DNA of 64,000 nt from Heterohyrax brucei (GCA_028571685.1 CM053154.1:2110501-2174500), one strand, 5' to 3'; counted from the first letter of the stretch, positions 1 through 11,794 are shown. Made by a program: numbers and translations. The notes: generated from the sequence alone by a model not told the origin.

Positions 1-3000
1 ACACAGAGAAGAAGGCCTGGCACTCAGCAGGCAGTAACCTGTCGCTGGCTCACTGAACTGTTAGTTTGCCAAGGACCCAGTTTCATTGTACCGCATTAGA
101 AGCCACGCCGGGATACAACTGAACCTGGGGGCTCACAGCTGTCGGAAATATGGAGCATCAGCTGGGCGGAAAGTTGCATCCCCTGTGTTGGTGAGCCCTC
201 ACTTGGCTACCTGGGCGGGTTCCTAGCCCCTCGCTCACCTGGCAGGCCTGTGAGGCACAGCCCACTCCACACCTACAGCAAATGCCATCCTCATCCGTGT
301 TCACGTCCAATTGGCAATACCTGTTTGTGTGGCACCTTGACCAGAGCCCAGCCTCTCAGCCCTGCACTGTCCAGTGGCCTTCGGGGTTGCTTGTGAAGGT
401 CCCTGAGCAGAGGGGACAAGTTTTACTATATTCCTGCATGCAGCAAACTGTGGCCCATCTCCATGCCAGCAGTGGGACGCCACCCCTCCAAGGGCCCCCT
501 AGGGCTGTGGGCAGAGCGGCCACTGCCCCGTCCCCAGTGTAGGCAGCTCCCCGGGCGCTGTGATGCCCACCCGGGGAGGAGCTCGAGCTGGGTTGCTAGC
601 TAATAGTGCTGTGTCCCAAGCACTCAGCCATGGCTTTCAGACAAAGATGAGCCAGCAAGGGGGCAGGGCAGGTAGATGGATGGAAATGGGACAACCAGAA
701 GGGAAGTCACGAGGGTGTTCACGCACTGTGGAGGCTGTGACCAGCGTCACTGAACAACCTGTGTAGGAACTGGTGGGTGGGGAGCTGGACCGCCAGGGAC
801 CCCTTCCCTGGGAACACAGGAGTTATTCGAGGCAGGGTTGCGGTTTGCACAGGTGTCCCATCTGTGTGAGTTTTGTCGCTGTCAGACGGTTGTTGCTGGC
901 ACTGAAGTTGTCATATCTGTGATTGATATTGTGGCTGTGAGCCACCGTGTGGGAGGGACCACTGCTTGATGACCTCTGCTTACAAGGCAGAAAAGTGCGT
1001 GATGCTGATGGCCGGTTGGTGCTAGGGCACCGTCAGGCTGCTGGACGGCCGGACTGACGGCGGGGCTGAGGACCAGTTCTGTGTACAGGGAGGCAGGTGC
1101 CACAGGCCCGTGTGCACGAAACGCATTGAAAACCACAGTATACGCGGCCGGCTTCTCCGGAAGCCAGCCTCGGCCTGCGCGGAGAGCATCCCGGTCCTCT
1201 CGCATTGCTGAACTTTCCCCCTATAGAGGGTCTGGTGTGTCTGGGGCTATCTGGGGATGTCATTTGAGTCTCAGAATAGGGAGCTGGGGTTTGTGTCAAT
1301 TGGTTCCTCACACTGACGTTGCTCTTGACGCAGAAGCAGGGTGGTAGCCTTACCGCTAAGGGAGGAAACGTCAGACCGGCGCGTTAGGGCAGCAAGTGAC
1401 GGCTGGACTTGTTCTTAAAGATCTTGGCGTCACACGTGAGGGTTTTTAACTTGCTCCCAACTCACATATGCGGAAGAGAATGTAAAAATCTGAAGGGACT
1501 CATAAAAGAAGGGGGCCCCAAAGCTTGGTCCTTCGGCATCTGGGAAGCTGGAGAAGTGGGGCGCAGGCTGGGTGCTGCGGTGACTGTGACCTGAAGCTAC
1601 ACCCGGACTCACAGGGCCTCTGCTGGACTCTGGGACACATGGAAGTGTTGCCGCTGGCTGCCATGAAGCCAGCGCCCAGCTCAGGCAGAGCCGGCGCACA
1701 GCGGGGTCAGACCGCCGCGGCCTGCAGGGTTTCAGTAGCTTGCCAGGCCTCTCTTCCTGGCCCAGCTTCATCTGGAGGCTCCCATCCTGCATCACAAGGT
1801 TCCACCTGACAGGTGGGTGGTGGTTGTGGGAGGGGCGTGCTGGGCGGGACTTGAACGGGGGCTCCTGCGTGGGAGAACACCACCAAGGCCTTGTGTACAG
1901 AAAGAGTCAGGAGGCCTTACTGCCGTGCTACTGAGAAGGTGGAAGAGGACGGACTGAGGTGGGGGAGGGGTGGCCTAAGGGAGAGACAGCAGAGTCAGGC
2001 CAGGGCCCTGCTGACAGGAGGGACAGAGTGAGGGAGGGCAGAGGCTGGAGCCCATGGACAGGGAGAGGGAGCGTTAATGAGGAGGAGAAGGGCTTGCAGC
2101 CCCACTGTCCTGTCCCAAATCCTGGCCTTGAAGCTGGCCAGATTCACACTGGCTGTCTCCTGCCCGGCAGCCATGTGAGACAGGATTCCCTTTCCTGTTT
2201 AAACCTGAGCAATAGGAACATTATTCTAAGTGATCAATATTTTAATGAGTATGCTTGTAATCTTTTTGTACTGACTAAAATGAGCACCTTAGGCTCTCGG
2301 CTCGCATCTGTAGCAGTCCATCTGTTCCCTCTTAAATGGCCAGCTCGTGACGCAGCTAGCCTGGTGACTGCGGGAGACTCGCCTGGCCTGGGATCGCCTG
2401 GCTGTGTCCGGAGATTGGGGTGTTTGGGAACGCCTGTGTGCCTCAGTGCATCTGCCCTGCCCTTCTGAACCTGCCTGGGCTTCTCTGGGAGGGGTGGGCG
2501 GAGGCACTCTCTATCCACTCCAGCCCTGAGGCAGGGAGGCCCCATGCCAGCCCGGACCAGCCAGAGCCTGAGGACACAGCGTGGGGACCACTCACACAGC
2601 GAGTCACCTGGGGCACGTGGGCTTGGACCCAACTTGGCCATTTTGAAGGCTGGAGGCAAGCTCCGCACTACAGAAAGCCCCCCTCCAGTGGCCAGTGGCT
2701 GGACTGCACAGAACGTTCCAGAGAACAGGGCTCTGAGTGCTGTGTCTCTCTCTGCCAGGGTGCGTGGGGGTGGGGACCAGGCATCAGGGTCAGCACTGCT
2801 GCTGTGAAGGCGACAGAGACAGGAGACCCAGGAGGACAGAGCCTTCTGGCCAGGAGGGAGGGTGGGTGGCAGGGACTGGTGGCGGAGAAGAGAGAGAGCG
2901 CGGCCTCAGGGTCCGTCTCCCAGGCAGGCGGGGGCCTGGGGCTGGTGGCCCGGGAGAGAGCGCCCTCAGAGCCACTTTCTCGGCGGCAGAGCGGCAGTGA

Positions 3001-5035
3001 GGCCTGTTCCAGGGGCATGGGCTGGTGGAGACGGAAGTGACTGTAAGTAAGGACGTCTCAATTCCGCTCATTTTCCTTCTGAAGCGGGGAGCCTCTGCTT
3101 CCTCCAGGCTGTACACAGACATTAAAATCCTGTGAGCTGTCTGCCCCTCTGTCCCCAGGCGCGAGCAGGACCTGCCTCTGCTCACAGTCAGTTCCCTTTT
3201 CGTCGGCCAGGTTTTGATAGGGTAAACCATCATTATTCCTCCTGTGTCTGCTGCGCAGCTGATTTACCACGAATGCTTTGGTCTTGAATTTGGGGGGTGT
3301 TTTCTCCCTTCCGCATCAGCTGTCCCCTTGATTAATTCCCACTTCCTGTCTCTGTCTGCTTAAGCGGATCCCACTCGGTCCTTCCAGGCAGAGCAGGACA
3401 CCTGCTTCGGAGGGCTGGTTGTCACTGCCGGAATGCTGATTGCCACAGCGCTGCAGCAAAGCGAGGAACTGAATCGTCACTCTGGGGGTTTTCAACTCTT
3501 CAGGAAGGGGGGAGGTCTTGGGCTTTGGGGAGGATCAGAGTTCTCCCGAGTAAATAAACACTGGGCAAAGGAGGTGTTTAAAGGAAAGTGGTCTCTGCGG
3601 TCTGACACGTATCCCACCTCTTCTATCAGTGTGTCCTGCTTGTGGTGGCTTGTCTGTGGCTGTGACGGCTGGAAGCTGTGCCACCTATGTTTCAAAGAGC
3701 AGGACGGTCACCCACGCACAGTGGGCATGGTTACGCAGAGCTTCCCGATGAAGAAGGGCAGCCTGGCACTGTCCTCCCAGCACCCAGCCGATGAACAGCC
3801 CGCAGATCACAGTACACAGCCGTCTGCTAGATTGGAAGACACTCAAAACGCGCAGTGGTGGCTGCAGGGGACTCCGTCACAGCAACGATCATAAGGGTGG
3901 CACGGGACTGTTCAAGGTTTTGTTCTGCTGCACACAGTGTGGCTGTGAATCAAAGCCAATGGGACAGCAGGCGACAACCACAACAATTTATTATTGCACC
4001 ACATGTGTTTTCTTCACATCTTTCATCCAGAAGGTTTAAGACAAAGTCCCTGATTTTGAAACAGCAGTCCAGAGGCCGACTGTAGGTAGTTTTAGACGGA
4101 CGCTGACTGTGTGTTGTTGACACGTGTGGCTCCGAGCCTGGTGCAAGGGAGGAGGACGCAGTGTCAAGCACTGTCACTGAGCTAGAAATGGTCTCTATCC
4201 TTGTCTGTTGTGATTGGTCTCCCCAGTAGATGGCCCTGACATCTGTGGCTTTGTGTGTTGGCATTAAATGTTGACTGGTCCTGAAATCCATGAGGGTGCT
4301 TCTTTGGTCTGCAAAGAAAACAGATGTCGGGGTAACCTAAGCAGCTCAGGGCACAGATGTGTTGCTCCCAGGTGACAGCCTCTGAACCGTTACAGGCTGC
4401 ACCAGTCACCACAGCTGGCCCTAGGTGGTCTCCGTCGGGTCCTAGCTCAAGAGTCCAGTGCTTTCAGGCGTTTCTGGTGTGGTGGCCTGGGGAGAGCGCA
4501 TGGCTGCCACTGAGAAATTTCAGGTCGCAGTAAGTGCTCTCCTTGAAGCCCTTGTGCTCTGGTAACTGATATGTGTCTAATGCGGAGGAGGAGTCCAAAG
4601 TCCGCACCTAGTATCAGAGGCCAGGGTAGTGGAATCCTGGGGCGGCTGTCACAGGCCCTGGGAAGGGCTGGATGTCTCCGAACCTTGTGGTTTTCATCTG
4701 TGAAATGGGCTGGCACACAGACGTCTCCAAGCAGACTGTTGATCAGCACGAATAAGCAGAAGGGCCCAGCGCAGCACAAGCAACGCAGGGGTGACCCTGA
4801 TAATTGTTGCCCACACCGCTGCTGTCGCCAACAGCCGTGGGGTGCACTGCAGCCACGGCCCTCTTCAGCCTTCCTGAAGCAGAGGTGTCCGACGAGGACC
4901 GAAACCACTCCTTATCAAGGTTTAAACTTGCCTGAGTCTTTGCTGTCACTGTCTGCACAGGTCAGTGGTGTCTTCTCACTAGTTCTGCCTTGGGGGGTGA
5001 GGAGAGGGCTCGGGGACCCAGTGGCTCCCAGAAGC
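1..5035. other. Unique intergenic or intronic DNA, no gene recognised
   Basis: GC-moderate unique sequence. Open frames of up to about 200 codons occur at 2420-3040 and 4571-5188, but they are low-complexity, overlap frames on the other strand and resemble no protein family I know. A short AT-rich patch at 2190-2310 contains TAAT-type sites and might be a conserved element. I see no recognisable repeat, RNA gene or convincing splice-site pair. Confidence 0.6.
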
Positions 5036-5037
5036 CT

Positions 5038-5135
5038 GGTGTCTGCCAGGCACTTTACAGGCATGGTCTCCATCAATCCTCACATCACCGCCTGTCACCA
5101 AGCAGGAACACAAAGTTGGGGAGTTCAAAGAGCTG
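5038..5135 (-). repeat. MIR SINE relic
   Basis: The segment reading tgccaggcactttacaggc, followed shortly by tcaatcctcacatcac, matches the shape of the 3' half of a MIR element on the complementary strand. MIR is an ancient tRNA-derived SINE shared by mammals. The copy is degraded and its right boundary is vague. Confidence 0.55.
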
Positions 5136-5172
5136 AACGCAGAGCATGTAGCTCAGTGGTGCTCTGGGAATT

Positions 5173-5586
5173 TGTCTTAGTCACTTAGCACTACTGTAAC
5201 ATAGATACCACAACGGAGGGGCTTTAAGGGACAGAAATCTACTTTCCCACAGTGACAGGGACTGGAAGTATGACTTCAGGCCAGCAGATTCAGGGGAAGA
5301 CTCTCCTTTCTGTGAAAAAACCCTCATCTAGGCTTCCCTGGCATCCCTCCCCGTGCTCCCCGGAGGTGTCTGCATTGCACACTTCTTCTTCCCACACCTC
5401 CTGCCTTGCATCTGCGCCTAATCAGCCCTTCTTATATCTCAAAAGGGGTTCCTTTGGACTCTTCCTACAGTGATGTGGTCTTATCAGCATTAACAGGGAA
5501 AACCATGTTGCCCAACAGGGTTACCCCCACAGACCCAAGGGTTAGGGTTTGCACTTATGGGGGAACACACAGCTCAGTTCACGACA
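5173..5586 (-). mobile_element. Solo LTR of a MaLR-like element
   Basis: Read on the minus strand, this begins with TG after the target site and ends in ...GACTAAGACA. It includes the 'tggtatctatgttacagtag' type of 3' end that marks MaLR LTRs (compare the CTGTGGTATTTCTGTTA stretch in the younger copies here). The flanking five bases are gaatt on the left and ggatt on the right, a 5-bp target duplication with one mismatch, as expected for an old solo LTR. The copy is shorter than the others in the window, with internal deletions. Confidence 0.75.
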
Positions 5587-5836
5587 GGATTTATAGTCTG
5601 GTCTGACGGACTTGTGAGTGAATATTGACTTGTCAATCAGAAGGTTCCACAAAAAATTCTATGCCTTCCCTGCCCTCTTGGTCTGTAAAGTCTAGAGGGG
5701 ATGACAGTGGTACATACATTCTGATGTAGGTTGAATACTTCATTTTTTAAAATTACTGTTTCTTGTTAGTCTCTATATCTTTATAAATCTGACCTTCATT
5801 TGCCTTTGGGGGTTGGAACATTGTACGTAGTACGTT

Positions 5837-6308
5837 TCTCATGGATTGAATTTTGTCTCCCAAAGATAGGTGTCAACTTGGCTAGCCTGTGGTTCCAGGA
5901 CTGCACGGTGGTCCTCCATTCTGTGATCTGATGTGATTATTCTGTGTGATGTATACCCAAATCTCTATGACATCAGTGAGGCAGAGTCAGTGGGGAGTGT
6001 ATCTTGAGTCATACCCTTGATCAGGTCACACCCTTTATTTTACAAGAGATAAAAGGAGAGAGAAGTGAGCACAAGGGGGAGCTACCTCATTACAAGAAAG
6101 CAGAGTCAGGAGGAGAGCACCTCCTTTGGACCTGGGGGTCCCTGAGCTAAGAACTTCTTCGACCCTGAAGATCGAGACAGAAAGCCGAGCTGGCACCCTG
6201 AATTTAGACTTTTAGCCTCCTAAACTGTGAGAGCATATGTTTTGCTTGTTAAAATCATCCACTTGGACCCATGTGTGGTCCTTCTGTTGCAGCAGATTAA
6301 CTAAGACA
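5837..6308 (+). mobile_element. Solo LTR of a MaLR-like element
   Basis: The copy runs from tctcatggattgaatt to ggtccttctgttgcagcagattaactaagaca, aligning along its length with the LTRs at 9390 and 62840. It contains the 'gtgtcaacttggctagcctg' stretch of the older subfamily. The flanks acgtt and gtgtt agree at three of five positions, so the target duplication is weak. It lies 250 bases from the inverted copy at 5173, but the two diverge enough to be independent insertions. Confidence 0.75.
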
Positions 6309-8537
6309 GTGTTACTGATGATAAGATACGGCAGTGTGGAAAGACGGTCTTAAGTACAGTCTTGTAAACTGAACATGCCCTGAGTCGGGGACTATCTGGA
6401 GCTCATTTCACGGACGGCTCCAGAACAGGCGTGGGCAGTTTCTTGCGGCTGTAAAGGAGCAGGCTGCCGAGGCTCCCAGGGAAATCTGGGGTGGGGGCCA
6501 CTGGGGAGCAGGGCTTAGTGGAGGGGGGCAGGCCAGGATGGACAGATGTGTCTTACCCCGATATCTGATGGTTAGCCTGGGTGTTCAAACTAGGGACTGC
6601 CCCACTTCGAAGGTGGCTTCCAGAAAACCTTTGTACAAATCACTGTGCAGAAAATCAAGAACTAACTCTTTTCCCATGGGGCATCCTAGTAACTTAGTGG
6701 AGATCACAGAGAATGTTGGGTTTACCTTCTCATCGAGGCAGAGGATTGTGATGAATTTCTTGTGAGGCAACTCCTCTGCATTTTGTTTCTACATCTTTCA
6801 AGTTCATGACTCATTAGAATAGAGCAAATTCACATGTGAGTGGGACTCAGTGCCTGGTACAAACTGCAGCCAGCACCATCCAGACACAAATCGCACCTGT
6901 GGATATAATGTTTGAAGCATTTGTCAGATCTGGGGCTTTAGGGATGCCTGTGTGTACATAAATGATTTATTCTTTTGACAAATAGCAGGCTTTGCCACAC
7001 TTCACTAATAGGCTGCGGGGACGCTGCCTCCCAAGCGGCTCAGAACTTGAAGGACCATTGACTGTTTACTGCATACAAATGGTGCCCAGGTGTGTTCTAG
7101 ACTGAGTGCGGCATTTTCCTCATGGGTTTGGACTGCTGTTGAGGAATGTGAATTAACCCCAAGATTCAAGAGGCCTGGCGTGTTTTGGTGTTCTCTAGAA
7201 GAATGGGGCTTTAGGACCCTGGGGGAAAGAAAACGGCGCTGTTAAGTCCATTCAGAGGCACAGGCAAGCCCACGTGTGTCAGAGCTGAACTCGGGTCCAC
7301 GGGGGCTTCAGTGACTGTGCAGAAGTCTCTGGCATGGAGATCCTTCGGAGGTGCCTTTGGGTGACCTCAAAGGGCCAGCTTCCCGGTTAGCAGCTGAGTG
7401 TGGTAACTGTGCTGCCCTGCGACTGGGACTGTGTGGCCTGTGAGAAAGACTATTGGCTGCCTGGCGCACTACCTGGAGGCTGAAGTGACTTGATCTGGGG
7501 AGGTTGCTCAGATTATCGTGTGCTCTCCCAAGCAGAGAAGCTGCTGACGCTGAAGTAACGGGGACTAGCCGTCTTCAGAAGGAGCTCTGGTTCTCAAGGA
7601 GGATTTTAAGGCGGTGCTGTCGTCCCAGAACCCAGACTGTGCCTCTTGGTGGTCTGGGACATTTGAATGTCTGTGTTCAGCGAGCCGTGAGGAGCTGTGT
7701 AGGGACTTGACTGACTGAAAAGTGGTGCTGAGTGAGCTCATTTTTTGAAGAACACTTATCTGTTTCTAATGAACTCTAACAGTAAGTGTAATTTTAAACA
7801 TATGTTTGGCATATTTTAAAAATGTGCTGTCCTTTGAATGCTGTATCCTTTTTATACGTCCCATGGAAGTTTTTCATTTGGAGACAAGTGCCACTTAGAC
7901 AGTGCCATCTCTCAGAAGCTGTGTTCCCGTGCACGGAGGGCGATTTCTGCAGGGAACGCTGCCGTTCCGGCTGGGGTCTTTCTCCACCATCCTTTCCACT
8001 GCCCCCACCTGCCCCTGGCCTCTTGTCAGGGTTGGCCGTCAGAGCGGTCTGCCAGAGACCCCGCTGGGAAAGCACGCTCAGGTCTCTTCCCCTGTGTTAC
8101 CATCTCTGAACTGAGTCTCCTTGCACACACATCTTCTCTGAAGAACAGCAGTAAAGATTTTAGAATCAGAGCCACCTTCGTGCCTACATCTTAGACTAGT
8201 TTAGCATGAACAAAAGAATTGGTTAGCTTAAAACATTAATAGGCAATAGTCCTTAGGCATTCTCATCGATAAGGGCCTGTAAGTGTGCAAGCAGCGTCAT
8301 CAGGAACGTGCCGATAAAAGGAGATGGTCCCCTCAACAGCAGCAGAGAGCACAGGCCTGGGGGCTTGCAAGGATTTCCTTCTCCAGAGTTGGGTGATGAG
8401 CTAGAGAAGGAGCACTTTCCGTAGGACACGGGCTACCCTCAGGGTCAGGGACCCACACGGGGAGAGAAAACCCCTCTCTCCTGACTTTTCCCTCCCCTTG
8501 CCTTGGGAAGAAACCCCTCGTCTGTCGTACGTGTTAC
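6309..8537. other. Unique DNA without recognised gene
   Basis: Single-copy sequence of mixed composition. The only open frames are short and unlike known proteins. I see no repeat family, CpG cluster or RNA gene. Confidence 0.6.
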
Positions 8538-8542
8538 CTGGG
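8538..8542. repeat. Left five-base target duplication of the compound LTR element
   Basis: The bases ctggg directly abut the TG terminus of the minus-strand LTR at 8543. They match exactly the five bases that follow the right-hand LTR (11351-11355). Five bases is the usual duplication size for ERVL/MaLR integration. Confidence 0.6.
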
Positions 8543-9389
8543 TGTCTTAGGCTGGGTTTTCTAGGGAAGCAAAACCAGTAACACGTGTAGGTATTAGGAA
8601 AGATTTATAATATATATATATATAGACAGATAGATAGATACAAATATAGGAAACAGCTCACGTAATCACAGAAGCTGAATGTCCCAAGCTCTGGCACAAG
8701 CCTCACGTGTCCACGGAAGCTGAGGAACCCAAGGTCAGCAAGTCAGAGACCAGAGTTGCAGATCACCGGTTGTGTGGGTCAGTGGATCCCAAGCTGGCGG
8801 CGAGACGATGCAACAGAGGCTGGAGGTCGGTGGGTCCCAAGCTGGTGGCGAGGCGAAGTGACAGAGGCTGGAGAACCCAAGATCGGCAGGTCAGGGAGCA
8901 GGACTGAGCAGAGGCTGGCGAGCGCAGGATTGGCAGGTCAGGGAGCAGGACTCTCACGTGCCGACTGTAAGGACTGATGAGCCCAACAGCCGCTAGCTCA
9001 AGTCCCAGAACCAGACGCTGGAACAAGAGAGAGCAGCAGCTCCTGGTCACGTGAGCGATCAGCAGCTGTAGTCCAGGGTCACGAGATGAGAGCCGAGGGG
9101 CAGGAAGCCACCACAAACCCCGCCCTGCCACTTAATACAGCAGCCAAATAGGTAGTAGCCAAGTTGACATAATCCTGACCACCACAGTCCACCCCTTGTC
9201 AACTTGGCATCTTCACACATCTCACCTTACCATGCACAGTCTCTGAAGGGGTACAGTTACAAAGTCATACTTATGTCAACATGATATAACTAACACATGT
9301 ACAACTGAAAATGCATTAACCCATTTACATCTTATGTTTCATAAGTAAACAAAATATCCAATACACACATACCGCAGCTAGGAATGGGA
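8543..9389 (-). mobile_element. ERVL/MaLR-class 3' LTR with 203 bases of internal sequence
   Basis: On the minus strand the LTR runs from 9186 (tgtggtggtcaggattatgt) to 8543 (ending cccagcctaagaca), with TG...CA ends, about 644 bp. Near its 3' end it has the ttttgcttccctagaaaacc stretch typical of ERVL/MaLR-class LTRs. It also contains an AT/GATA simple tract and several imperfect repeats (agcctctg, ctgctccctgacctgcc). Immediately upstream in its own orientation (9187-9200) lies a purine-rich polypurine tract (gacaaggggtggac), preceded by about 190 bases resembling the 3' internal region of the neighbouring element. It is therefore the 3' end of a larger element whose 5' half is absent; the sequence stops abruptly at the plus-strand LTR at 9390. 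No gag or pol frame is visible. Confidence 0.7.
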
Positions 9390-9890
9390 TGTCATGGTTT
9401 GAATTGTGTCCCCCCAAAAATGTGTGCAGCCACGTGGCTGGGATATGGTTCCCAGTATCTTGGGACTGTCCTCCATTGTGTGGTTTTGCTAACCTGTATG
9501 TTAAAGGATTAGGGTGGGGCTGTGAATTCCTGCTATGGGGGAAGTTTCCCTGGAGTATGGCTTGCCCCACCCTTAATGCTTTTAGCTTGCAAGGAATAAA
9601 AGGAAAAAGAACCAAGGACAATTTGAGAACCTCGCTACCATCAAGCAAGCAGCACCGGGAGCAGAGCGCGTCGTTCAGACCAGAGGTTCTTGCGTTAGGA
9701 CACTCCCTGGACAATGACTGATGCAATACTGGACTTTCCTCCAGAGCCGTCAAGGGGAAAGTCTTTCCCTGGAGCGGACACCCTGAATATGGACTTGCAA
9801 CCTACCGGACTGTGTAAGAATAAATCTTTCTTTGTTAAAGCCATCCACTCTGTGGTATTTCTGTTAGAGCAGCCCTAGCTGACTAAAACA
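9390..9890 (+). repeat. 5' LTR of the MaLR-like element
   Basis: It starts tgtcatggtttgaattgtgt and ends gactaaaaca. An aaggaataaaagg stretch near the middle may serve as a TATA-like box, and AATAAA at 9819-9824 is the likely polyadenylation signal. The last 60 bases (ctctgtggtatttctgttag) resemble the conserved 3' end of MST/MLT LTRs. It is identical to 10850-11350. Confidence 0.9.
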
Positions 9891-9894
9891 GAAT

Positions 9895-9911
9895 TGGTAC
9901 CGAGAGTGGGG
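9895..9911 (+). promoter_or_regulatory. tRNA-Leu-type primer binding site
   Basis: The bases tggtaccgagagtgggg lie four bases inside the 5' LTR. They resemble the complement of a tRNA-Leu 3' end as used by ERVL and MaLR elements, with a few differences. The following tgctgctctagcaaatacct is the usual start of a MaLR internal region. Confidence 0.7.
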
Positions 9912-10838
9912 TGCTGCTCTAGCAAATACCTAAAATGTGGAAGCCACTTTGAAACTGCGAATGGATAGAAGATTCAGAAGGAACGAAGAAGGCGCAGATG
10001 GTGAGAAACAACAGAGGACCGGCAGCAGAGGCAGCAGCAGCGGCAGCAGCAGAACCAGAGGCAGCGCTGGAGCCGACCCGTGGAGCGAGAGAGGTCAGTG
10101 CCTGCGCAGAGCTTTCCTCGCGGAACGGGGTGCCTCTGGGCACTTGAATCGGTGAGCTGGCCTTGCTGACCCACAGAGTGAGAGAGTTGAGTGCCTTTGG
10201 GCAGGACGCTTTCCAGCAAGAGTGGGGTGCCTCCGGGCACTTAAACCAGTGGAGCTACAGAGCTTTGGAACACTTGACCGGCAGGGCAGATGTGGGCCTG
10301 AGGCCCAGGCCATGCGGCCATAGGAAGCTGAAGCTGAAGAGGCAGATAGCGTGAGAAGCTGAGCTGCCTCAGTCTCAAGAGGTATGGCCATGACCTCAGG
10401 GGTTTGAAAGGGTGGAACCATGGCGTGCTGTATTCGTAAGGGTGGAACTGCCACTCAGTTCGGCTTAGGGTGCTCCTAAAGCCGATGGGACAGAGTTTCT
10501 GTCCAAGTGGGCCTTGAAGGCAAAGTTGTAGCACGGGGCTGGAGGTCTCCACTCAGAAACCTGAGAGTGTGGCCGATACCTAGAGTTTGGAGAGCATTGC
10601 TGTTGTGTAGAATGTCTCAGAAAATGTAAGAGTATTTCCAAAGCTTTGAGGGCTAATCTAATGTGTTCTGTTGACTTGCCTGTTGCCTGTTAATGCCTTC
10701 TAAGTTTCACAGATGTAGAAGAGTTTTTGTATTTTGGACTTGGAGCTGATTTAAGACTTCTGTTATATGGATGGACATAATTTTGCTATGGTGAGATGAA
10801 TGTGTTAAATGTTTTTGTGATGTGATTTTTGGGTTGTC

Positions 10839-10849
10839 AAAGGGTGGGA
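10839..10849 (+). promoter_or_regulatory. Polypurine tract
   Basis: The bases aaagggtggga sit directly before the 3' LTR, where plus-strand DNA synthesis would be primed. The minus-strand element to the left has a comparable tract (aaggggtgga) before its own LTR. Confidence 0.75.
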
Positions 10850-11350
10850 TGTCATGGTTTGAATTGTGTCCCCCCAAAAATGTGTGCAGCCACGTGGCTG
10901 GGATATGGTTCCCAGTATCTTGGGACTGTCCTCCATTGTGTGGTTTTGCTAACCTGTATGTTAAAGGATTAGGGTGGGGCTGTGAATTCCTGCTATGGGG
11001 GAAGTTTCCCTGGAGTATGGCTTGCCCCACCCTTAATGCTTTTAGCTTGCAAGGAATAAAAGGAAAAAGAACCAAGGACAATTTGAGAACCTCGCTACCA
11101 TCAAGCAAGCAGCACCGGGAGCAGAGCGCGTCGTTCAGACCAGAGGTTCTTGCGTTAGGACACTCCCTGGACAATGACTGATGCAATACTGGACTTTCCT
11201 CCAGAGCCGTCAAGGGGAAAGTCTTTCCCTGGAGCGGACACCCTGAATATGGACTTGCAACCTACCGGACTGTGTAAGAATAAATCTTTCTTTGTTAAAG
11301 CCATCCACTCTGTGGTATTTCTGTTAGAGCAGCCCTAGCTGACTAAAACA
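10850..11350 (+). repeat. 3' LTR of the MaLR-like element
   Basis: Identical to the 5' LTR over all 501 bases, with AATAAA at 11279-11284. The next five bases are ctggg. Confidence 0.9.
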
Positions 11351-11355
11351 CTGGG
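11351..11355. repeat. Right five-base target duplication of the compound LTR element
   Basis: The bases ctggg follow the CA terminus of the right LTR and are identical to 8538-8542, which abut the other outer terminus. Confidence 0.6.
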
Positions 11356-11790
11356 TTACAGGTCAACAGGGGAGGGCAGAGCCGCTGCTTAGACTCTGTG
11401 ATGACCCATCAGTGTGTGGTTTTGGATTCTGAGTTTTCGGAGTCACTGGTCTGCTCCCTGGCTAATAGAAGTTGTCACTGAGATGATCCCTCCTGTTAAT
11501 TGTCCCAGCAGTCCAATCCACAGGTCATGGCCGGGTGGTCGATAAAACCAGCCGTCGGTGGGGTTCCAGGCACTTGAGGAAATCTGGAAAACCCGTGTTG
11601 CAGAACAGTGGTTGTAATAGCAGTTGGCATGAACAAAGGACTTCTTATGTAGCATGTAGTTTTTATAATTTCATCTTTTCCTCCTCAGAACAAGTCCATG
11701 AGAAAAGCGCTGTTACTAACTGCATTTCACAGAAAGGGAAGGAAAAGTGTTAGTAGGTTAGCAGGTGGCCCACGATGAAGAAGCTGCTGC
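11356..11790. other. Unique DNA
   Basis: Single-copy sequence between the compound LTR element and the RTE fragment. No gene or repeat recognised. Confidence 0.5.
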
Positions 11791-11794
11791 CAGG

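Larger units (their letters stand above)
9390..11350 (+). mobile_element. Complete non-autonomous MaLR-like LTR retrotransposon
   Basis: Two direct 501-bp LTRs (9390-9890 and 10850-11350) flank 959 bases of internal sequence. By direct base-by-base reading the two LTRs are identical at a constant offset of 1460. A tRNA-Leu-type primer binding site follows the first LTR and a polypurine tract precedes the second, the standard order for an LTR element. The interior has no long frame and no recognisable gag, protease, reverse transcriptase or envelope sequence, so mobilisation would need enzymes in trans, as known for MaLRs. It includes CAG-rich sequence (10020-10070) and an imperfect duplication with a 97-bp period around 10084-10255. 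The bases just left of the first LTR (tggga) do not match those right of the second (ctggg); the latter match 8538-8542 instead. Confidence 0.85.

Noticed and set aside
5173-6308. Inverted LTR pair as one rearranged element
   Set aside because: The two LTRs differ substantially and each has its own candidate flanking duplication, so two separate old insertions are simpler.
9325-11213. Pair of near-identical minus-strand frames (142 and 168 codons) at 9325-9753 and 10707-11213
   Set aside because: They are the antisense translation of the two identical LTRs, not a duplicated gene.
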